A stretch of 64,000 nucleotides of DNA from Algihabitans sp965233705 (GTDB lineage Bacteria; Pseudomonadota; Alphaproteobacteria; Kiloniellales; DSM-21159). Below are positions 41,031-51,200 of the stretch, one piece after another. The notes under the pieces were generated by a model. It did not search any database. It saw only the letters and a list, made by a program, of their open reading frames with translations, and had not been told where the DNA came from. Position 1 is the stretch's first letter, and every line of letters begins with the position of its first letter. The DNA lies in NCBI GenBank assembly GCA_965233705.1, contig CBDDTF010000002.1, forward strand, positions 124,001-188,000, in the 5' to 3' direction. The position numbers and the translations under genes are program-made.

Positions 41031-41093
41031 CCAGAGTGATTCGCGGCCGGAGGGACGAGCAACGCGCCGCCGCCGGATCGCGAAAATCACTCG
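41031..41093. repeat. Module-4-like palindrome upstream of gpt
   Basis: CAGAGTGATTCGCGGCCGG on the left faces CCGGATCGCG and AAAATCACTC on the right. The AGAGTGATT linker and the CGCG-x-CCG core match the last module of the mosaic repeat. Confidence 0.55.
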
Positions 41094-41349
41094 CGTTTAT
41101 CGTCTTGGAGCGGCCTGCGTGAGACCGGCCGAGCCGCAAGACGGCGCCATCCGATCGCACCCCGCTCCCGGGCAGGAGAACGGCGCTGCCCTTGGGCGCC
41201 CGCCCCGCTCCTGCCGTCCGGAGGGCGCGGGCGACCGGCCGCCCCCTGGGCGCCGCGCCGCATCCCCGTCCGTCACCCTCGCGTCGAGAAGGGTCTAGCC
41301 GACACAGCCGAGCGCTGGCAACGCCCGCGCCGACTCGCGCCGGCCGGCG

Positions 41350-41793
41350 TCAGGCCGTGGCGTCCGGCCGGCGCTCGATCCGCACGCCGTCGATCTTCCA
41401 GCTTCCGTCAGGCTGACGCTCCATGAGGTAGCGCGCCAGAACGCCGCCGCCGTCGGCGCCGACAAAGAAGACCCGCTGCACCGCGCGGCCACCGTCCAGC
41501 TTCAGCGCCTGAAACTCCACCGCGCGGGGGCGGTAGACCTGCGGATAGCCGCTGCGCACCATCCGCATGAAGATCTCCGGCGAGCCGAACTTCTGACGGA
41601 TCGAGGGCGAGGCATAGGAAAAGGCGGCGCGGCCGTCGTCGCGCTGGAAGGCCGCGAGCTGGCCCTCGATCGCCCGGCGAATGTCGCCGGCCGATTCGGC
41701 CCGCAGCCCCGTGGCGCCGGCCAAGGCGGCGGCGCAGACCACGGCAACGGCGAAGAGACCGGTCAGGGCAAAGCGGAAAAGCGGGCTGCGCAT
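41350..41793 (-). CDS. DUF4864-family exported protein
   Basis: 147 residues. A signal peptide (ALTGLFAVAVVCAAALAGATG) is followed by a compact alpha/beta domain with IRRAIEGQLAAFQRDDGRAAF and YPQVYRPRAVEF, ending in GSWKIDGV. This matches the DUF4864 pattern, a lumazine- or NTF2-like fold seen in alphaproteobacteria, with no assigned function. Neighbours give no clue. The length is normal for the family. Confidence 0.82.
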   Translation of the reverse strand: MRSPLFRFALTGLFAVAVVCAAALAGATGLRAESAGDIRRAIEGQLAAFQRDDGRAAFSYASPSIRQKFGSPEIFMRMVRSGYPQVYRPRAVEFQALKLDGGRAVQRVFFVGADGGGVLARYLMERQPDGSWKIDGVRIERRPDATA

Positions 41794-41938
41794 GGGTCGT
41801 CTCCCCGGTCGTCCGGCCGCCCGGCGATGCGGGCGGCATTACGGAAAACCTGGGGCGGCGCGACGCCGCGACCAGTCCTGCCGCCCGAAGCGGCCAAGGG
41901 CGCGGCACCGAAGCGCTGCCCGAGCTCAGAGACCGGCT

Positions 41939-43066
41939 TCAGCGCAGGTAGACGTGCACCTCGTTGATGCCGGCAGCGGGGTTGGTCGCGGCCGAGAGGG
42001 AGACGCGGTCGGCCGGCAGGCCCATGTCGGTCAGCGAGCGGACCACCGATTCGCCGCTGCGCAGGGCGCGGCCGCTGGCCACCGCCGCCTGCCCCTGGCC
42101 GCCGCCGCCGGCGGCCACGGCGACCACGTCGAAGCCGGCGTTGGGCCGCGCGGCCAGCGCCTGGTTGACGGCACCGTAGAGCGAGGGCTCGTAGTCCACG
42201 TTGGGTTCGTCGAAGCGGATCACGACCAGCGGCTGGGCGCGCCCGACCAGGCCGGCGCCACCGCCCGGCGGCGGCGGCGCGGCGATGCCGTAGGAGCGGT
42301 TGCCCAGGCTGCCGGCGAAGAACTCGCCGTTGCGGATCGCCACCGACAAGGCCGTCAGCTCCGAGCGCTCGTAGTTGAGGTAGGCGCTCTGGCGCTGCAC
42401 GTCCTCGGTCAGCTCGGTCAGCAGCCGCTCGATCAGCACCACCGTCTGGTTGGTTTCGTCCTCCAGGATCGCGAGCTGGCGATGGTCCTCGTCGACCGCG
42501 CCCTGCAGGCCGTAGGTCGCGCGCACGGAGTCGAGCAGGAAGGCCGAGAGCGACGCGGTGGCCGCGGTGTTGGCGGCCAGGCTGTTCATGTTGTTGATCG
42601 AGGTCGCGACCTGGGCGAGCTCCTGCTGCGCCTCGTTCCAGCGCTGCACCAGCTCCGGGTTGCCCGGGGTGGTGCCGGTCTGCAGGCGCGCGTTGATGCT
42701 GCTGACCAGGGCGTTGTAGTCGCGCGCGGTCTGCCGGGCGTTGCCGCGATACTGCTGCAGCAGCCGGTTCTCCTCGGCCACCTGCGACTGCAGGCGCTGC
42801 AGGTCGCCGCGCAGGGCCTGGACCTTCTCGCCCACCGCGGTGCCGGTCGGCTGGCCCGGCGTGACGCCGGCCGGCTCGAACACACCGGTATTGAGCTCCA
42901 GGGGCGCGCCGGGCTGCTGCGCCTGCTGCGATGCCTGGGCGGCCTGCGCGCCGTTGCCCGGGTCGCTGGCCTCGAGCGAGGGCCACAGCTCCGATTCGTC
43001 GGCCGAGCAGCCGGTGAGAATCGCTGTGGCCAGGGCGACGGCGATCAGGCCTGTAACGCGCTTCAT
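41939..43066 (-). CDS. Lipoprotein with coiled-coil and OmpA-like C-terminal domain
   Basis: 375 residues. A lipoprotein signal (GLIAVALATAILTGC) puts Cys19 at the lipobox. A Gln/Ala-rich linker precedes a heptad-rich stretch of roughly 90 residues (VQALRGDLQRLQSQVAEE...), then a helical region. The C-terminal 100 residues (PLVVIRFDEPNVDYEPSLYG and SLTDMGLPADRVSLS) resemble OmpA-type peptidoglycan-associated domains, although the canonical binding residues are not obvious. Likely an envelope-anchored structural protein. Confidence 0.7.
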   Translation of the reverse strand: MKRVTGLIAVALATAILTGCSADESELWPSLEASDPGNGAQAAQASQQAQQPGAPLELNTGVFEPAGVTPGQPTGTAVGEKVQALRGDLQRLQSQVAEENRLLQQYRGNARQTARDYNALVSSINARLQTGTTPGNPELVQRWNEAQQELAQVATSINNMNSLAANTAATASLSAFLLDSVRATYGLQGAVDEDHRQLAILEDETNQTVVLIERLLTELTEDVQRQSAYLNYERSELTALSVAIRNGEFFAGSLGNRSYGIAAPPPPGGGAGLVGRAQPLVVIRFDEPNVDYEPSLYGAVNQALAARPNAGFDVVAVAAGGGGQGQAAVASGRALRSGESVVRSLTDMGLPADRVSLSAATNPAAGINEVHVYLR

Positions 43067-43606
43067 TCGATCATCTCATGCTGTTGTTAAGACTCGGCAA
43101 AGAATTGCCCGGCCGAGACGCGAAATTCCCCAACGCGTGCGGAAAGCCAATGCCGAATCCCCCCAAACGCGGCGGAGGGATACTACTTGAGCGCTCCCAG
43201 GGGGACAAGCGCATTTGCCCGCTTTTCGCAGGACTTGCCGCGCCCCGTTACGAAGTTTTCTGAAGCGGCCGGACAGCCCCGAAGCCGCGCGGCAAGGGCC
43301 GTGTGCCGAGGCGTCGCGGCGGCGGCGAAGGGCGGGATCGCGTGGCCGCCGCCCGGGCCTCGAAGCCGCTGCGGCCGGCGCCCGCCGACTCCCGCTCCGC
43401 CGCCTCGTTCCTCCATCAAAAGCTTTGTAAATCATGGACCTGGATCGGGCCGGCCGGGACCGGCCGGGCCAGGCCGCGACCGGCTGGACCGGCCCGCAAC
43501 AAGACGATGACGCGAGCCTCTTGCACCGCCCCGACGATTCGCCTATGTTCCGCGCCTCCTCACGGCGGAGCCCGCCACAGCGCGGCCTTTTCGCTCCGCC
43601 CGGCAA
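43067..43606. other. 540-base region without a supported gene
   Basis: The longest gene-free interval. The left 200 bases are less GC-rich and hold the - strand leader of the lipoprotein gene. At 43447-43490 GGCCGG/CCGGCC repeats form alternative hairpins. The right end holds the tRNA-Arg(ACG) promoter. No conserved small-RNA motif (SRP, 6S or RNase P) was recognised. Confidence 0.5.
43521..43549 (+). promoter_or_regulatory. Promoter of tRNA-Arg(ACG)
   Basis: TTGCAC, 17 bases, TATGTT. Spacing is ideal and the hexamers are acceptable for a housekeeping sigma factor. It would start transcription near 43556, leaving a 50-base leader before the tRNA. Confidence 0.65.
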
Positions 43607-43683
43607 GCGCCCGTAGCTCAACTGGACAGAGCACCTGACTACGGATCAGGAGGTTGGGAGTTCGAATCTTCCCGGGCGCGCCA
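43607..43683 (+). tRNA. tRNA-Arg (anticodon ACG)
   Basis: A 77-nt cloverleaf: acceptor GCGCCCG/CGGGCGC, D-arm GCTC/GAGC, anticodon stem CCTGA/TCAGG with loop CTACGGA, T-loop TTCGAATC, encoded CCA. The anticodon ACG is expected to be edited to ICG by TadA and so to read CGU, CGC and CGA. The acceptor and T-arm are almost the same as in tRNA-Arg(CCG) at 11122. Confidence 0.96.
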
Positions 43684-43918
43684 CTTTCCCTATAGATCGA
43701 AGACCGTCCCCTGGGCCTTGGTGAGGTCGAACCGCGTCCTTTGGGGCACGCCACGCGCTCGGCCTCGTCGACGAGCGCAGCCCGATTGTCCGGCCGGCGC
43801 CCGGCCCTCTCTCGGGGCGCCTCGGTGCGAACGTCATTCCCCCGCAAGACAAGAGGGGTATGATGGCTTAACGCGCGTGGCGCGAGCGCGGCGCGGGGAC
43901 CGAGGGGGAGAGGCCGCC

Positions 43919-44956
43919 ATGGCCGACATCCGCTTTGCCAGCTTCAACCTCTACAACCTGCAGGAGGCGGGCGCCCCCTTCCGCGGCAAGCGCTACACGC
44001 CGGAGGAATATCGCGCAAAGATCGACTGGTCGGCCGCGCGCATCGCCGAGATGCGGCCCGACGTGATCGCCTTTCAGGAGCTCTGGTCGCCGCAGTGCCT
44101 GCGCGACATCTTCGCCGCCCCGGCCCTGGCGGATCGCTACGAGCTGGCCTTCATCCGCGACAGCGGCTGGTACGACATCGCCGTGGCCGCCGCCGTACGC
44201 CGGCCCTGGACCATCCGGGGCAAGGAGATGATCAAGGACTTTCCGCCGGACTTTCGCCTGATCAAGCGCGAGGTCGACCGCGCGCAGACCGGCGGCGAGG
44301 ACCAGGACGACGACATCGAGGTGCGGATCTCCAAGTTCTCCCGCGCGCTGCTGAAGCTGAGCGTCGCCCATGCCGACAAGCCGGCGCTGCCCGCCATCGA
44401 GGTCTTCGTCGCCCACCTCAAGTCCAAGCTGCCGACCCGGCTGGACTCCGAGGAGTGGCGCAACGACGCGATCAAGCCGCACGCCACCGCCCTGGGCGCC
44501 GCCATCTCGACCCTGCGGCGCACGGCCGAGGCGGCGGCGGCGCGCTGGCTGCTGAACGAGCGGATGCGCGACACCGACGTGCCGGTGGTGGTGCTGGGCG
44601 ACTACAACGACTCGCCGAACAGCAACACCCTGGCGATCGTCACCGCGCAGCCCAGCTTCCGCTTCTACGCCGACAGCCGCGCCGGCTGGACCAGCGACCG
44701 CGGCCTCTATGTCGCCGGCGCGCTGCAGCAGCTCCGCTCCTTCCGTGACGTCACCTACACCCACATCTACAAGGGCGAGTACGACAGCCTGGACCACATC
44801 CTGGTCTCCGAGCAGTTCTACGACTACGCGCAAAAGCGGGTCTGGTCGTTCCGCGAGATGAAGGTCTGGAACGACCACCTCGGCGAGGACCCGCCGCCCG
44901 GGGCCACCGACCACGGCCTGGTCTGCGCCCAGTTCGACTACAACCCGGCCGATTGA
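43919..44956 (+). CDS. Endonuclease/exonuclease/phosphatase-family hydrolase
   Basis: 345 residues. IRFASFNLYNLQ opens the fold, VIAFQELW supplies the metal-binding Glu, VVVLGDYNDSPNS is the catalytic Asp-Asn loop, and the end has DSLDHILVS and GATDHGLV with the His-Asp pair. The start follows GAGGGGGAGAGG. The family includes DNases, phosphodiesterases and lipid phosphatases. No signal peptide is present, so a cytoplasmic role is likely. Confidence 0.88.
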   Translation: MADIRFASFNLYNLQEAGAPFRGKRYTPEEYRAKIDWSAARIAEMRPDVIAFQELWSPQCLRDIFAAPALADRYELAFIRDSGWYDIAVAAAVRRPWTIRGKEMIKDFPPDFRLIKREVDRAQTGGEDQDDDIEVRISKFSRALLKLSVAHADKPALPAIEVFVAHLKSKLPTRLDSEEWRNDAIKPHATALGAAISTLRRTAEAAAARWLLNERMRDTDVPVVVLGDYNDSPNSNTLAIVTAQPSFRFYADSRAGWTSDRGLYVAGALQQLRSFRDVTYTHIYKGEYDSLDHILVSEQFYDYAQKRVWSFREMKVWNDHLGEDPPPGATDHGLVCAQFDYNPAD

Positions 44957-45058
44957 GTCCGGCAAGCCAGCGGCTGTAGACTCCCGGCGCCGGGCCGCCG
45001 GGGGCTGCGTCCGGCCAACCGCCATCGCGACGCGGCATCGCCAAGCCAGGGATCCGTC

Positions 45059-46510
45059 ATGCGGGCACTGCTCGGCCCGGTCCTCGCGCTGATCGTCAGC
45101 GCGGCCATCCTCATCCTCGGCAACGGCCTGCAGGGCACGCTGCTGCCGGTGCGCGCCGAGCTGGAGGGCTTCGCCACGCCGGTCATCGGCCTGCTCGGCT
45201 CGGCCTACTTCGTCGGCTTCGGGCTTGGCTGCGTGCTCGCGCCCTACGTCATCAAGCGGGTCGGCCACATCCGCACCTTCGCCGCGCTGGCCGCCGTCGC
45301 CTCGACCGCGCCGCTGCTGCACGCCCTGTTTCCCGAGCCCGCCGTCTGGTCCGGCCTGCGCGCGGTGACCGGCCTGTGCTTCGCCGGCCTCTACACGGTG
45401 ATCGAGTCCTGGCTCAACGAGCGCACCACGAACCAGACGCGCGGGCGCGTGCTGTCGGTCTACGTGGTGGCCAACTTCGCGGCCATCACCGCCGGCCAGC
45501 TTCTGCTGACCCTCGCCCCGGCCCGTGGCTTCGAGCTGTTCAGCCTGGTGGCGATCCTGATCGCCGTGGCCCTGGTGCCGGTCAGCCTGACCACCTCGCC
45601 GGCGCCGGCGCCGCTGGCCGAGGTGCGCCTGCGGCTGGGCCGCCTCTACGGCGTCTCGCCGGTCGGCGTGATCGGCTGCCTGGCCGTGGGCCTGACCAAC
45701 GGCGCCTTCTGGAGCCTGGCGCCGGCCTACGTCACGGCGGCCGGCGGCACCACCGAGCAGGTGGCGACCTTCATGGCGGTGGCGGTGCTGGGCGGCGCCC
45801 TGGCGCAGTGGCCGCTCGGCCGGCTGTCCGACCTGGTCGACCGGCGGGCGGTGATCGTCGGCGCCTGCCTGGTCGGCGCCCTGGCCGGCCTGGGCCTGGC
45901 CCTGGTGCAGCCGGGCACGGCCCTGTCCGCCTGGCTGCTGCCGGTGCTGGCCCTGGCCTACGGCGCCACCGCCCTGTCGCTCTACGCGCTCTGCGTCGCC
46001 CACGCCAACGACTTCATCGCGGCCGAGGACGCGGTCGAGACCTCCAGCGGCCTGCTGCTGACCTTCGCCCTGGGCGCCGTCTTCGGCCCGCTCGCCGCGG
46101 CCGGGGTGATGCAGCAGAGCGCGCCCGGCTTCCTCTTTGCCTACACCGCCGTGCTGCATCTGCTCTTCGCGGCCTTCGCCGGCTACCGCATGCGCCAGCG
46201 CGCCGCCCTGCCGCCGGAGCAGCGCGAGGACTTCGTGCTGGCCGATACCCGCAGCTCGCCCCAGGTCTTCGAGCTCGACCCGCGCGCCGAGCCGACCGCC
46301 CCGGTGCCCGACCCGCAAACCGAAGCGGAGCGGGCCGAGATGGCACGGGCTGACGCCGACCGGGCCGAGACGGAGCCGGAGGACAGGGAGCCGGAGGACA
46401 GGGAGCCGGAGGACAGGGAGCCGGAGAACACGCCGGAGGGCGAGGCCGGGACGACGCAGGCGGGTGCCGCTCGCGCCGGGGCGCCGGATCGCCGTGAAAG
46501 CTCCTCTTAA
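45059..46510 (+). CDS. MFS transporter (YcaD-like) with acidic tail
   Basis: 483 residues. Twelve hydrophobic segments fill residues 1-375, starting GPVLALIVSAAILILGNGL. The loop motif GRLSDLVDRRAVIVG between TM8 and TM9 and YVIKRVGHIRTFA after TM2 fit the MFS pattern. NERTTNQTRGRVLSVY is typical of the YcaD subgroup. The last 100 residues are hydrophilic and acidic, including EPEDR repeats from a 15-bp array. The substrate is unknown. Confidence 0.88.
   Translation: MRALLGPVLALIVSAAILILGNGLQGTLLPVRAELEGFATPVIGLLGSAYFVGFGLGCVLAPYVIKRVGHIRTFAALAAVASTAPLLHALFPEPAVWSGLRAVTGLCFAGLYTVIESWLNERTTNQTRGRVLSVYVVANFAAITAGQLLLTLAPARGFELFSLVAILIAVALVPVSLTTSPAPAPLAEVRLRLGRLYGVSPVGVIGCLAVGLTNGAFWSLAPAYVTAAGGTTEQVATFMAVAVLGGALAQWPLGRLSDLVDRRAVIVGACLVGALAGLGLALVQPGTALSAWLLPVLALAYGATALSLYALCVAHANDFIAAEDAVETSSGLLLTFALGAVFGPLAAAGVMQQSAPGFLFAYTAVLHLLFAAFAGYRMRQRAALPPEQREDFVLADTRSSPQVFELDPRAEPTAPVPDPQTEAERAEMARADADRAETEPEDREPEDREPEDREPENTPEGEAGTTQAGAARAGAPDRRESSS
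46373..46432. repeat. In-frame tandem array, 15 bp x 4
   Basis: Three perfect GAGCCGGAGGACAGG units plus a divergent fourth encode EPEDR repeats in the cytoplasmic tail of the MFS transporter. Confidence 0.93.
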
Positions 46511-46534
46511 CCCTTTCGCAAAGGCTCCCGGGAC

Positions 46535-47095
46535 ATGCTCGCGGCCATGGTCACCACCTCGCCTTCTCCCGATTCCTCCCCGGGTCGCCCCGAAGCGCCG
46601 CACGCCGGCGAGCGCCCTGCCGAACCGGCCGCCACCGAGGCGGCGGCGAGCGGCGCCCGGCGCGCGCCGGCCCGGGCCGACTGGCGCAAGGACCCGTTTT
46701 TCGCGACCTACTTCCAGCGCATCGACCCGGCCGTGGCGGACAGCTTCACCTCGGAGCAGCGCGCCGCCCTGCGCCTGATGTTCGGCGGGCGGGCGCCGGG
46801 CCGCCATCTGGTGGACTTCCGCCGCTCGCTTCCCCTGTTCGGTCAGCGCATCTATCTCGTGCTGCTGTTCGGCAAGGAGCGCCGCAGCCTGGATCGCCTG
46901 GCGCGCGAAGGCATGCTCTCGCGCGGCTCGACCTGGCTGATGTACCTGCTGCTGCTGCTGCTGCTGGCGATCCCGTTGCTCGGCGGGCTCTATCTGCTGA
47001 AAGCCGCCGCCGGCATCGATCTGCTGCCCGACGGCGGCGTGCACAACCTGCTCGAGTCTCTCGGCGACCAGATCACCCTGCTGTTCGGCGGCTGA
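46535..47095 (+). CDS. Hypothetical protein with one C-terminal membrane segment
   Basis: 186 residues. A Pro/Ala-rich N terminus of about 50 residues leads to a conserved-looking domain (DPFFATYFQRIDPAVADSF, SEQRAALRLMFGGRAPGRHLVDFR), then a hydrophobic helix TWLMYLLLLLLLAIPLLGGLY. I do not recognise the family. It begins 24 bases after the MFS gene and may share its message. ATG at 46547 is an alternative start. Confidence 0.62.
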   Translation: MLAAMVTTSPSPDSSPGRPEAPHAGERPAEPAATEAAASGARRAPARADWRKDPFFATYFQRIDPAVADSFTSEQRAALRLMFGGRAPGRHLVDFRRSLPLFGQRIYLVLLFGKERRSLDRLAREGMLSRGSTWLMYLLLLLLLAIPLLGGLYLLKAAAGIDLLPDGGVHNLLESLGDQITLLFGG

Positions 47096-47150
47096 TCGCG
47101 GCAGATCGCCGGTTGACGGCCCGGCCGCGGCCTGCGGCCGGCGCGCGCGC

Positions 47151-49127
47151 TCAGCAGGCCACGCCGTAGCGCCGCAGGGCCGCGCTGAGCGGCGCCAGCT
47201 CGCGGGCGTGACGTCTCCAGGCGGCCACCGAACCGGCGTTCATCTTCTGGCGCACCTGGTAGAGGCTGGCGGTGCGCACCGCCCCGGCGCTGCGGTGGAA
47301 GTCCAGGCAGGCCGGATCGAAGGGCAGGCCGACCGCGGCCAGCAGGCGCCGGGTCTCGCCCTCCTGGTCGGCGACCAGGTCCTCGTAGCGAAGCTCGTGG
47401 ATCCGCCCGGGCAGCAGGCTGTGCCAGTGCGCCATCAGGCGGTCGTGGGCCTGGTGGAAGTGGGCGATGCTCTCCAGCGCGTAGGCATAGGGGTGCTGCC
47501 CGCGAAACTGCTGCTGGAAGATCGAGTAGCCAAGGTCCATGGGGCCGCGGCGGCAGTGGACGATTCGCGCGCCCGGCAGCAGCCGCGCGACCAGCCCGAG
47601 GAAGCGGAACTTCAGCAGCTCCTTGTCGACCACCACCGGCGCCCCGCCCGCCGCGCGCCCGACGGCCTCCAGGTAGCGGCGCGCCCGCGCCGCCAGCTCC
47701 GTCTCCGTCAGCGCGGCGACGCCTTCGGGATAGTCGGGGCGCAGGATGAGATCGCGGATGGCGGCGTAGATCGCCGGCGACTCCCCGACGCCGGCGGCCC
47801 GCGGGTGGCTGGCCAGGATGCGCTCCACCAGGGTCGAGCCGGAGCGCGGCAGCCCGACCACCAGGATGAGACCGGCACCGCGCGCGGGCTCGGCCGGCGC
47901 GGCGAACAGCGCCGGCGTGAAGGCGGCCAGGCTGCGCGCGACGAAACGGTCGACCTCCTCGGGGTCGTAGATCACGTCGACCAGGGCGTTGGCCTTGGCC
48001 AGGTGGGCGAAGCCCGACTCGACCGCGCCGGCTTCGGCGAGCGTGCGGCCGAGCGCGAAGTGCGCGGCGGCGCGGTCGTGCTGGCTCGCCGCCGGAGTCG
48101 CGACCAGCCGCTCGGCGCGGGCGAAGAGCGGCCCCTCGGGGGCGAGACACCGGATGGTCGAGGCCGTGAGGAAGAGGTCGCCGCGCAACGGCGCCATCGC
48201 GCTGGCGCGTTCGATGGCGGCGGCGGCGGCATCGAACGCGCCTTTCGCCGCGAGGTTGGCGATCAGCAGCCGCAGGGCCTCCAGGCTGTCCGGCGCCGCG
48301 TGCAGCAGCGCCTCGGCCTGCGCGACGGCGGCGTCGAGATCCCCGGCCGCCGAGGTCACAGCCAGCTCGGCCAGGCGCACATCCCAGGCGGCACGCTGCG
48401 CCGGCGTCAGCGCGGCCAACCGGGCCTGGGCCGCGTCCAGGTCTCCGGTCTCGACCAGCGCCTGCACCAGCAGGCCGGCGACGCAGCCGTTGTCCGGCAA
48501 GTCGGCCCGCGCCCGCTGCAGGTCTTCCAGCGCGCCGAACCCGTCGGCCAGCGCCAGCTTGAGCCGGCCCAGCCGGGCGCGCAGCCCCGGGTCGCCGGGC
48601 GCCGCCTCGACGGCCCCGGCCAGCAGGGCGTAGGCCCGCTTGGTCTCGCGTGCCCGCCGCGCCGCCTCGGCCGCGCGCACCTGGCGACGCAGAGCGCGCG
48701 GTGGCGGCGGCAGCTCCTCGTCCAAGGCCGCGCCGGCCGCCCGGCTCCGACCCAGCCGCCCGATCAGGCCGGCCGGCCCCCCGCCTGCAGCGGCGCCGAT
48801 CGGATCGCCCCGGCCGCCGCGCGCCGCCCAGTACCGGCGGCCCCAGTCGGCGGCCGCGGCCCGGTCGCCGGCGGTCCGCGCCAGCCGCGCCAGCCGCCCC
48901 AGGGTCCTGGCATCGCCAGGCTCCAGAAAGGCGGCCTGGCGAAAGGCCGCGTAGGCCGCCGCCGCATCGCCGGCGGCCAGGCAGGCCCGGCCGTGCGCCC
49001 GCCGCAGCGGCGCGAAGGCCCGGCGCAGGCGAATCGCCGCCTCGAAGCGCGCGCGCGCTTCCGCCGGATCGCCGCGTTTCAACGCCGCCTCGCCCTCGGC
49101 GACCAGGGTCACGTATCGCTCGCTCAC
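47151..49127 (-). CDS. Tetratricopeptide-repeat sulfotransferase
   Basis: 658 residues. The N-terminal 400 residues form TPR-like helical pairs (GDPAEARARFEAAIRLRRAF, AAAYAAFRQAAFLEPGD and others). The C-terminal third is a sulfotransferase domain with the PAPS 5'-phosphosulfate loop VVGLPRSGSTLVERIL and the later VHCRRGPMDLGYSIF 3'-phosphate segment. The start is GTG at 49127 with GGGAGG seven bases upstream; a longer reading would overlap the CobW gene. Acceptor substrates are unknown; surface glycans or lipids are possible. Confidence 0.86.
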   Translation of the reverse strand: MSERYVTLVAEGEAALKRGDPAEARARFEAAIRLRRAFAPLRRAHGRACLAAGDAAAAYAAFRQAAFLEPGDARTLGRLARLARTAGDRAAAADWGRRYWAARGGRGDPIGAAAGGGPAGLIGRLGRSRAAGAALDEELPPPPRALRRQVRAAEAARRARETKRAYALLAGAVEAAPGDPGLRARLGRLKLALADGFGALEDLQRARADLPDNGCVAGLLVQALVETGDLDAAQARLAALTPAQRAAWDVRLAELAVTSAAGDLDAAVAQAEALLHAAPDSLEALRLLIANLAAKGAFDAAAAAIERASAMAPLRGDLFLTASTIRCLAPEGPLFARAERLVATPAASQHDRAAAHFALGRTLAEAGAVESGFAHLAKANALVDVIYDPEEVDRFVARSLAAFTPALFAAPAEPARGAGLILVVGLPRSGSTLVERILASHPRAAGVGESPAIYAAIRDLILRPDYPEGVAALTETELAARARRYLEAVGRAAGGAPVVVDKELLKFRFLGLVARLLPGARIVHCRRGPMDLGYSIFQQQFRGQHPYAYALESIAHFHQAHDRLMAHWHSLLPGRIHELRYEDLVADQEGETRRLLAAVGLPFDPACLDFHRSAGAVRTASLYQVRQKMNAGSVAAWRRHARELAPLSAALRRYGVAC

Positions 49128-49240
49128 GCAGAGACCTCCCGCCCGGCGGAGCCGCCAAGCCCGACATCGGCCGCGTCCAGCTTGCCGGCGAGGTCTTACG
49201 AGAGGGTAAAGCGATCCAACCGCCCAGGGGCGGGGTTCGG

Positions 49241-49282
49241 GGCCGGGAGTCGGGGCCGGAAGTCGGGGCCGGAAGTCGGGGC
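49241..49282. repeat. Tandem array, 14 bp x 3
   Basis: GGCCGG(G/A)AGTCGGG three times, in the gap between the sulfotransferase and CobW genes. Non-coding. Confidence 0.88.
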
Positions 49283-49306
49283 CGGGGTTTGGCCGCCGCC
49301 CGGGCC

Positions 49307-50416
<1,110 letters not shown>

Positions 50417-50627
50417 GGGGCGAAGGTCCTTCGGGGCGAGTGTGACGAAAGCGGGGGCCTCGTGAGCGGCCGCCGCACGGCGTTATCTGTCCCCGGCCCG
50501 CCCCCGGCGCAAGCGGCGATCCCCAACCCGCCCTCGCCCGGGCGTCGGCCGCGTGCGGTCCCGCCTTGCCTTCCGGGCCGCGGAGGGCAGACTGGTCCCG
50601 CCACCGAGAGACGGAGGAAAGACGGAC

Positions 50628-51038
50628 ATGGCGACGGTCAAGCTGGTCGACTATGCGGAGGCGGGGCCCGAGGTGCGCGCGGTCTACGACGACATCATGG
50701 CGACGCGCGGCAGCGACTGGATCAACAACTTCTGGAAGGCGCTGGCCGTCGATCCGGCGCTGCTGCGCCGCACCTGGGACTCGGTGAAGCAGGTGATGGC
50801 GCCGGGCGCGCTGGATCCGCTGACCAAGGAGATGCTCTATGTCGCCGTCAGCGCCAGCAACGGCTGCGGCTACTGCATCAACTCCCACACCGCCGCCGCG
50901 CGCGCCAAGGGCATGGACGACGCCATGCTGGCCGAGCTGATGGCGGTGGTCGGCATGGCCAACGAGACCAACCGCCTGGTCCAGGGTTTCCAGGTCGAGC
51001 TGGACCCGGCCTTCGCCCAGGGCGGGCGGCCGGACTGA
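50628..51038 (+). CDS. AhpD/carboxymuconolactone decarboxylase-like protein
   Basis: 136 residues. The redox motif C80-G-Y-C83-I-N-S-H matches the AhpD-like CxxC-x3-H pattern, implying peroxidase-type thiol chemistry rather than decarboxylation. YDDIMATRGSDWINNFWKALAVDP opens the all-alpha fold. GGAGGAAAGAC precedes the ATG. It is likely involved in oxidative stress defence; the partner is unknown. Confidence 0.88.
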   Translation: MATVKLVDYAEAGPEVRAVYDDIMATRGSDWINNFWKALAVDPALLRRTWDSVKQVMAPGALDPLTKEMLYVAVSASNGCGYCINSHTAAARAKGMDDAMLAELMAVVGMANETNRLVQGFQVELDPAFAQGGRPD

Positions 51039-51060
51039 GGGTGCGCCCGCCGGGCCGACA

Positions 51061-51100
51061 CGGCGGAACGCGGCGGAACGCGGCGGAACGCGGCGGAACG
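51061..51100. repeat. Tandem array, 10 bp x 4
   Basis: CGGCGGAACG four times in perfect succession, in the gap between the AhpD-like and HdeD-like genes. A period of ten bases is close to one helical turn. Confidence 0.92.
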
Positions 51101-51200
51101 CGGCCGCGCGCCGAACGTTGGGCCGGGCGGACGCGAACCGCGAGATCCCGCGCAGAGCGTGGTCCGAAACAAGAGGAGGCGTCGGCCGCAAGGCCGCGCG

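Noticed and set aside
39451..41160. Long - strand frame spanning panC, mosaic repeat and gpt
   Set aside because: Joins unrelated frames. The MPDLIESRLRF part comes from the repeat and recurs opposite copy A, so it is a repeat artefact.
43868..47044. Long - strand frame opposite the EEP hydrolase and MFS genes
   Set aside because: Antisense shadow of well-supported genes with low-complexity Gln/Gly/Arg content.
50628..51038. Carboxymuconolactone decarboxylase activity
   Set aside because: The CxxC-x3-H motif points to the AhpD-like thiol branch, and no protocatechuate genes are nearby.
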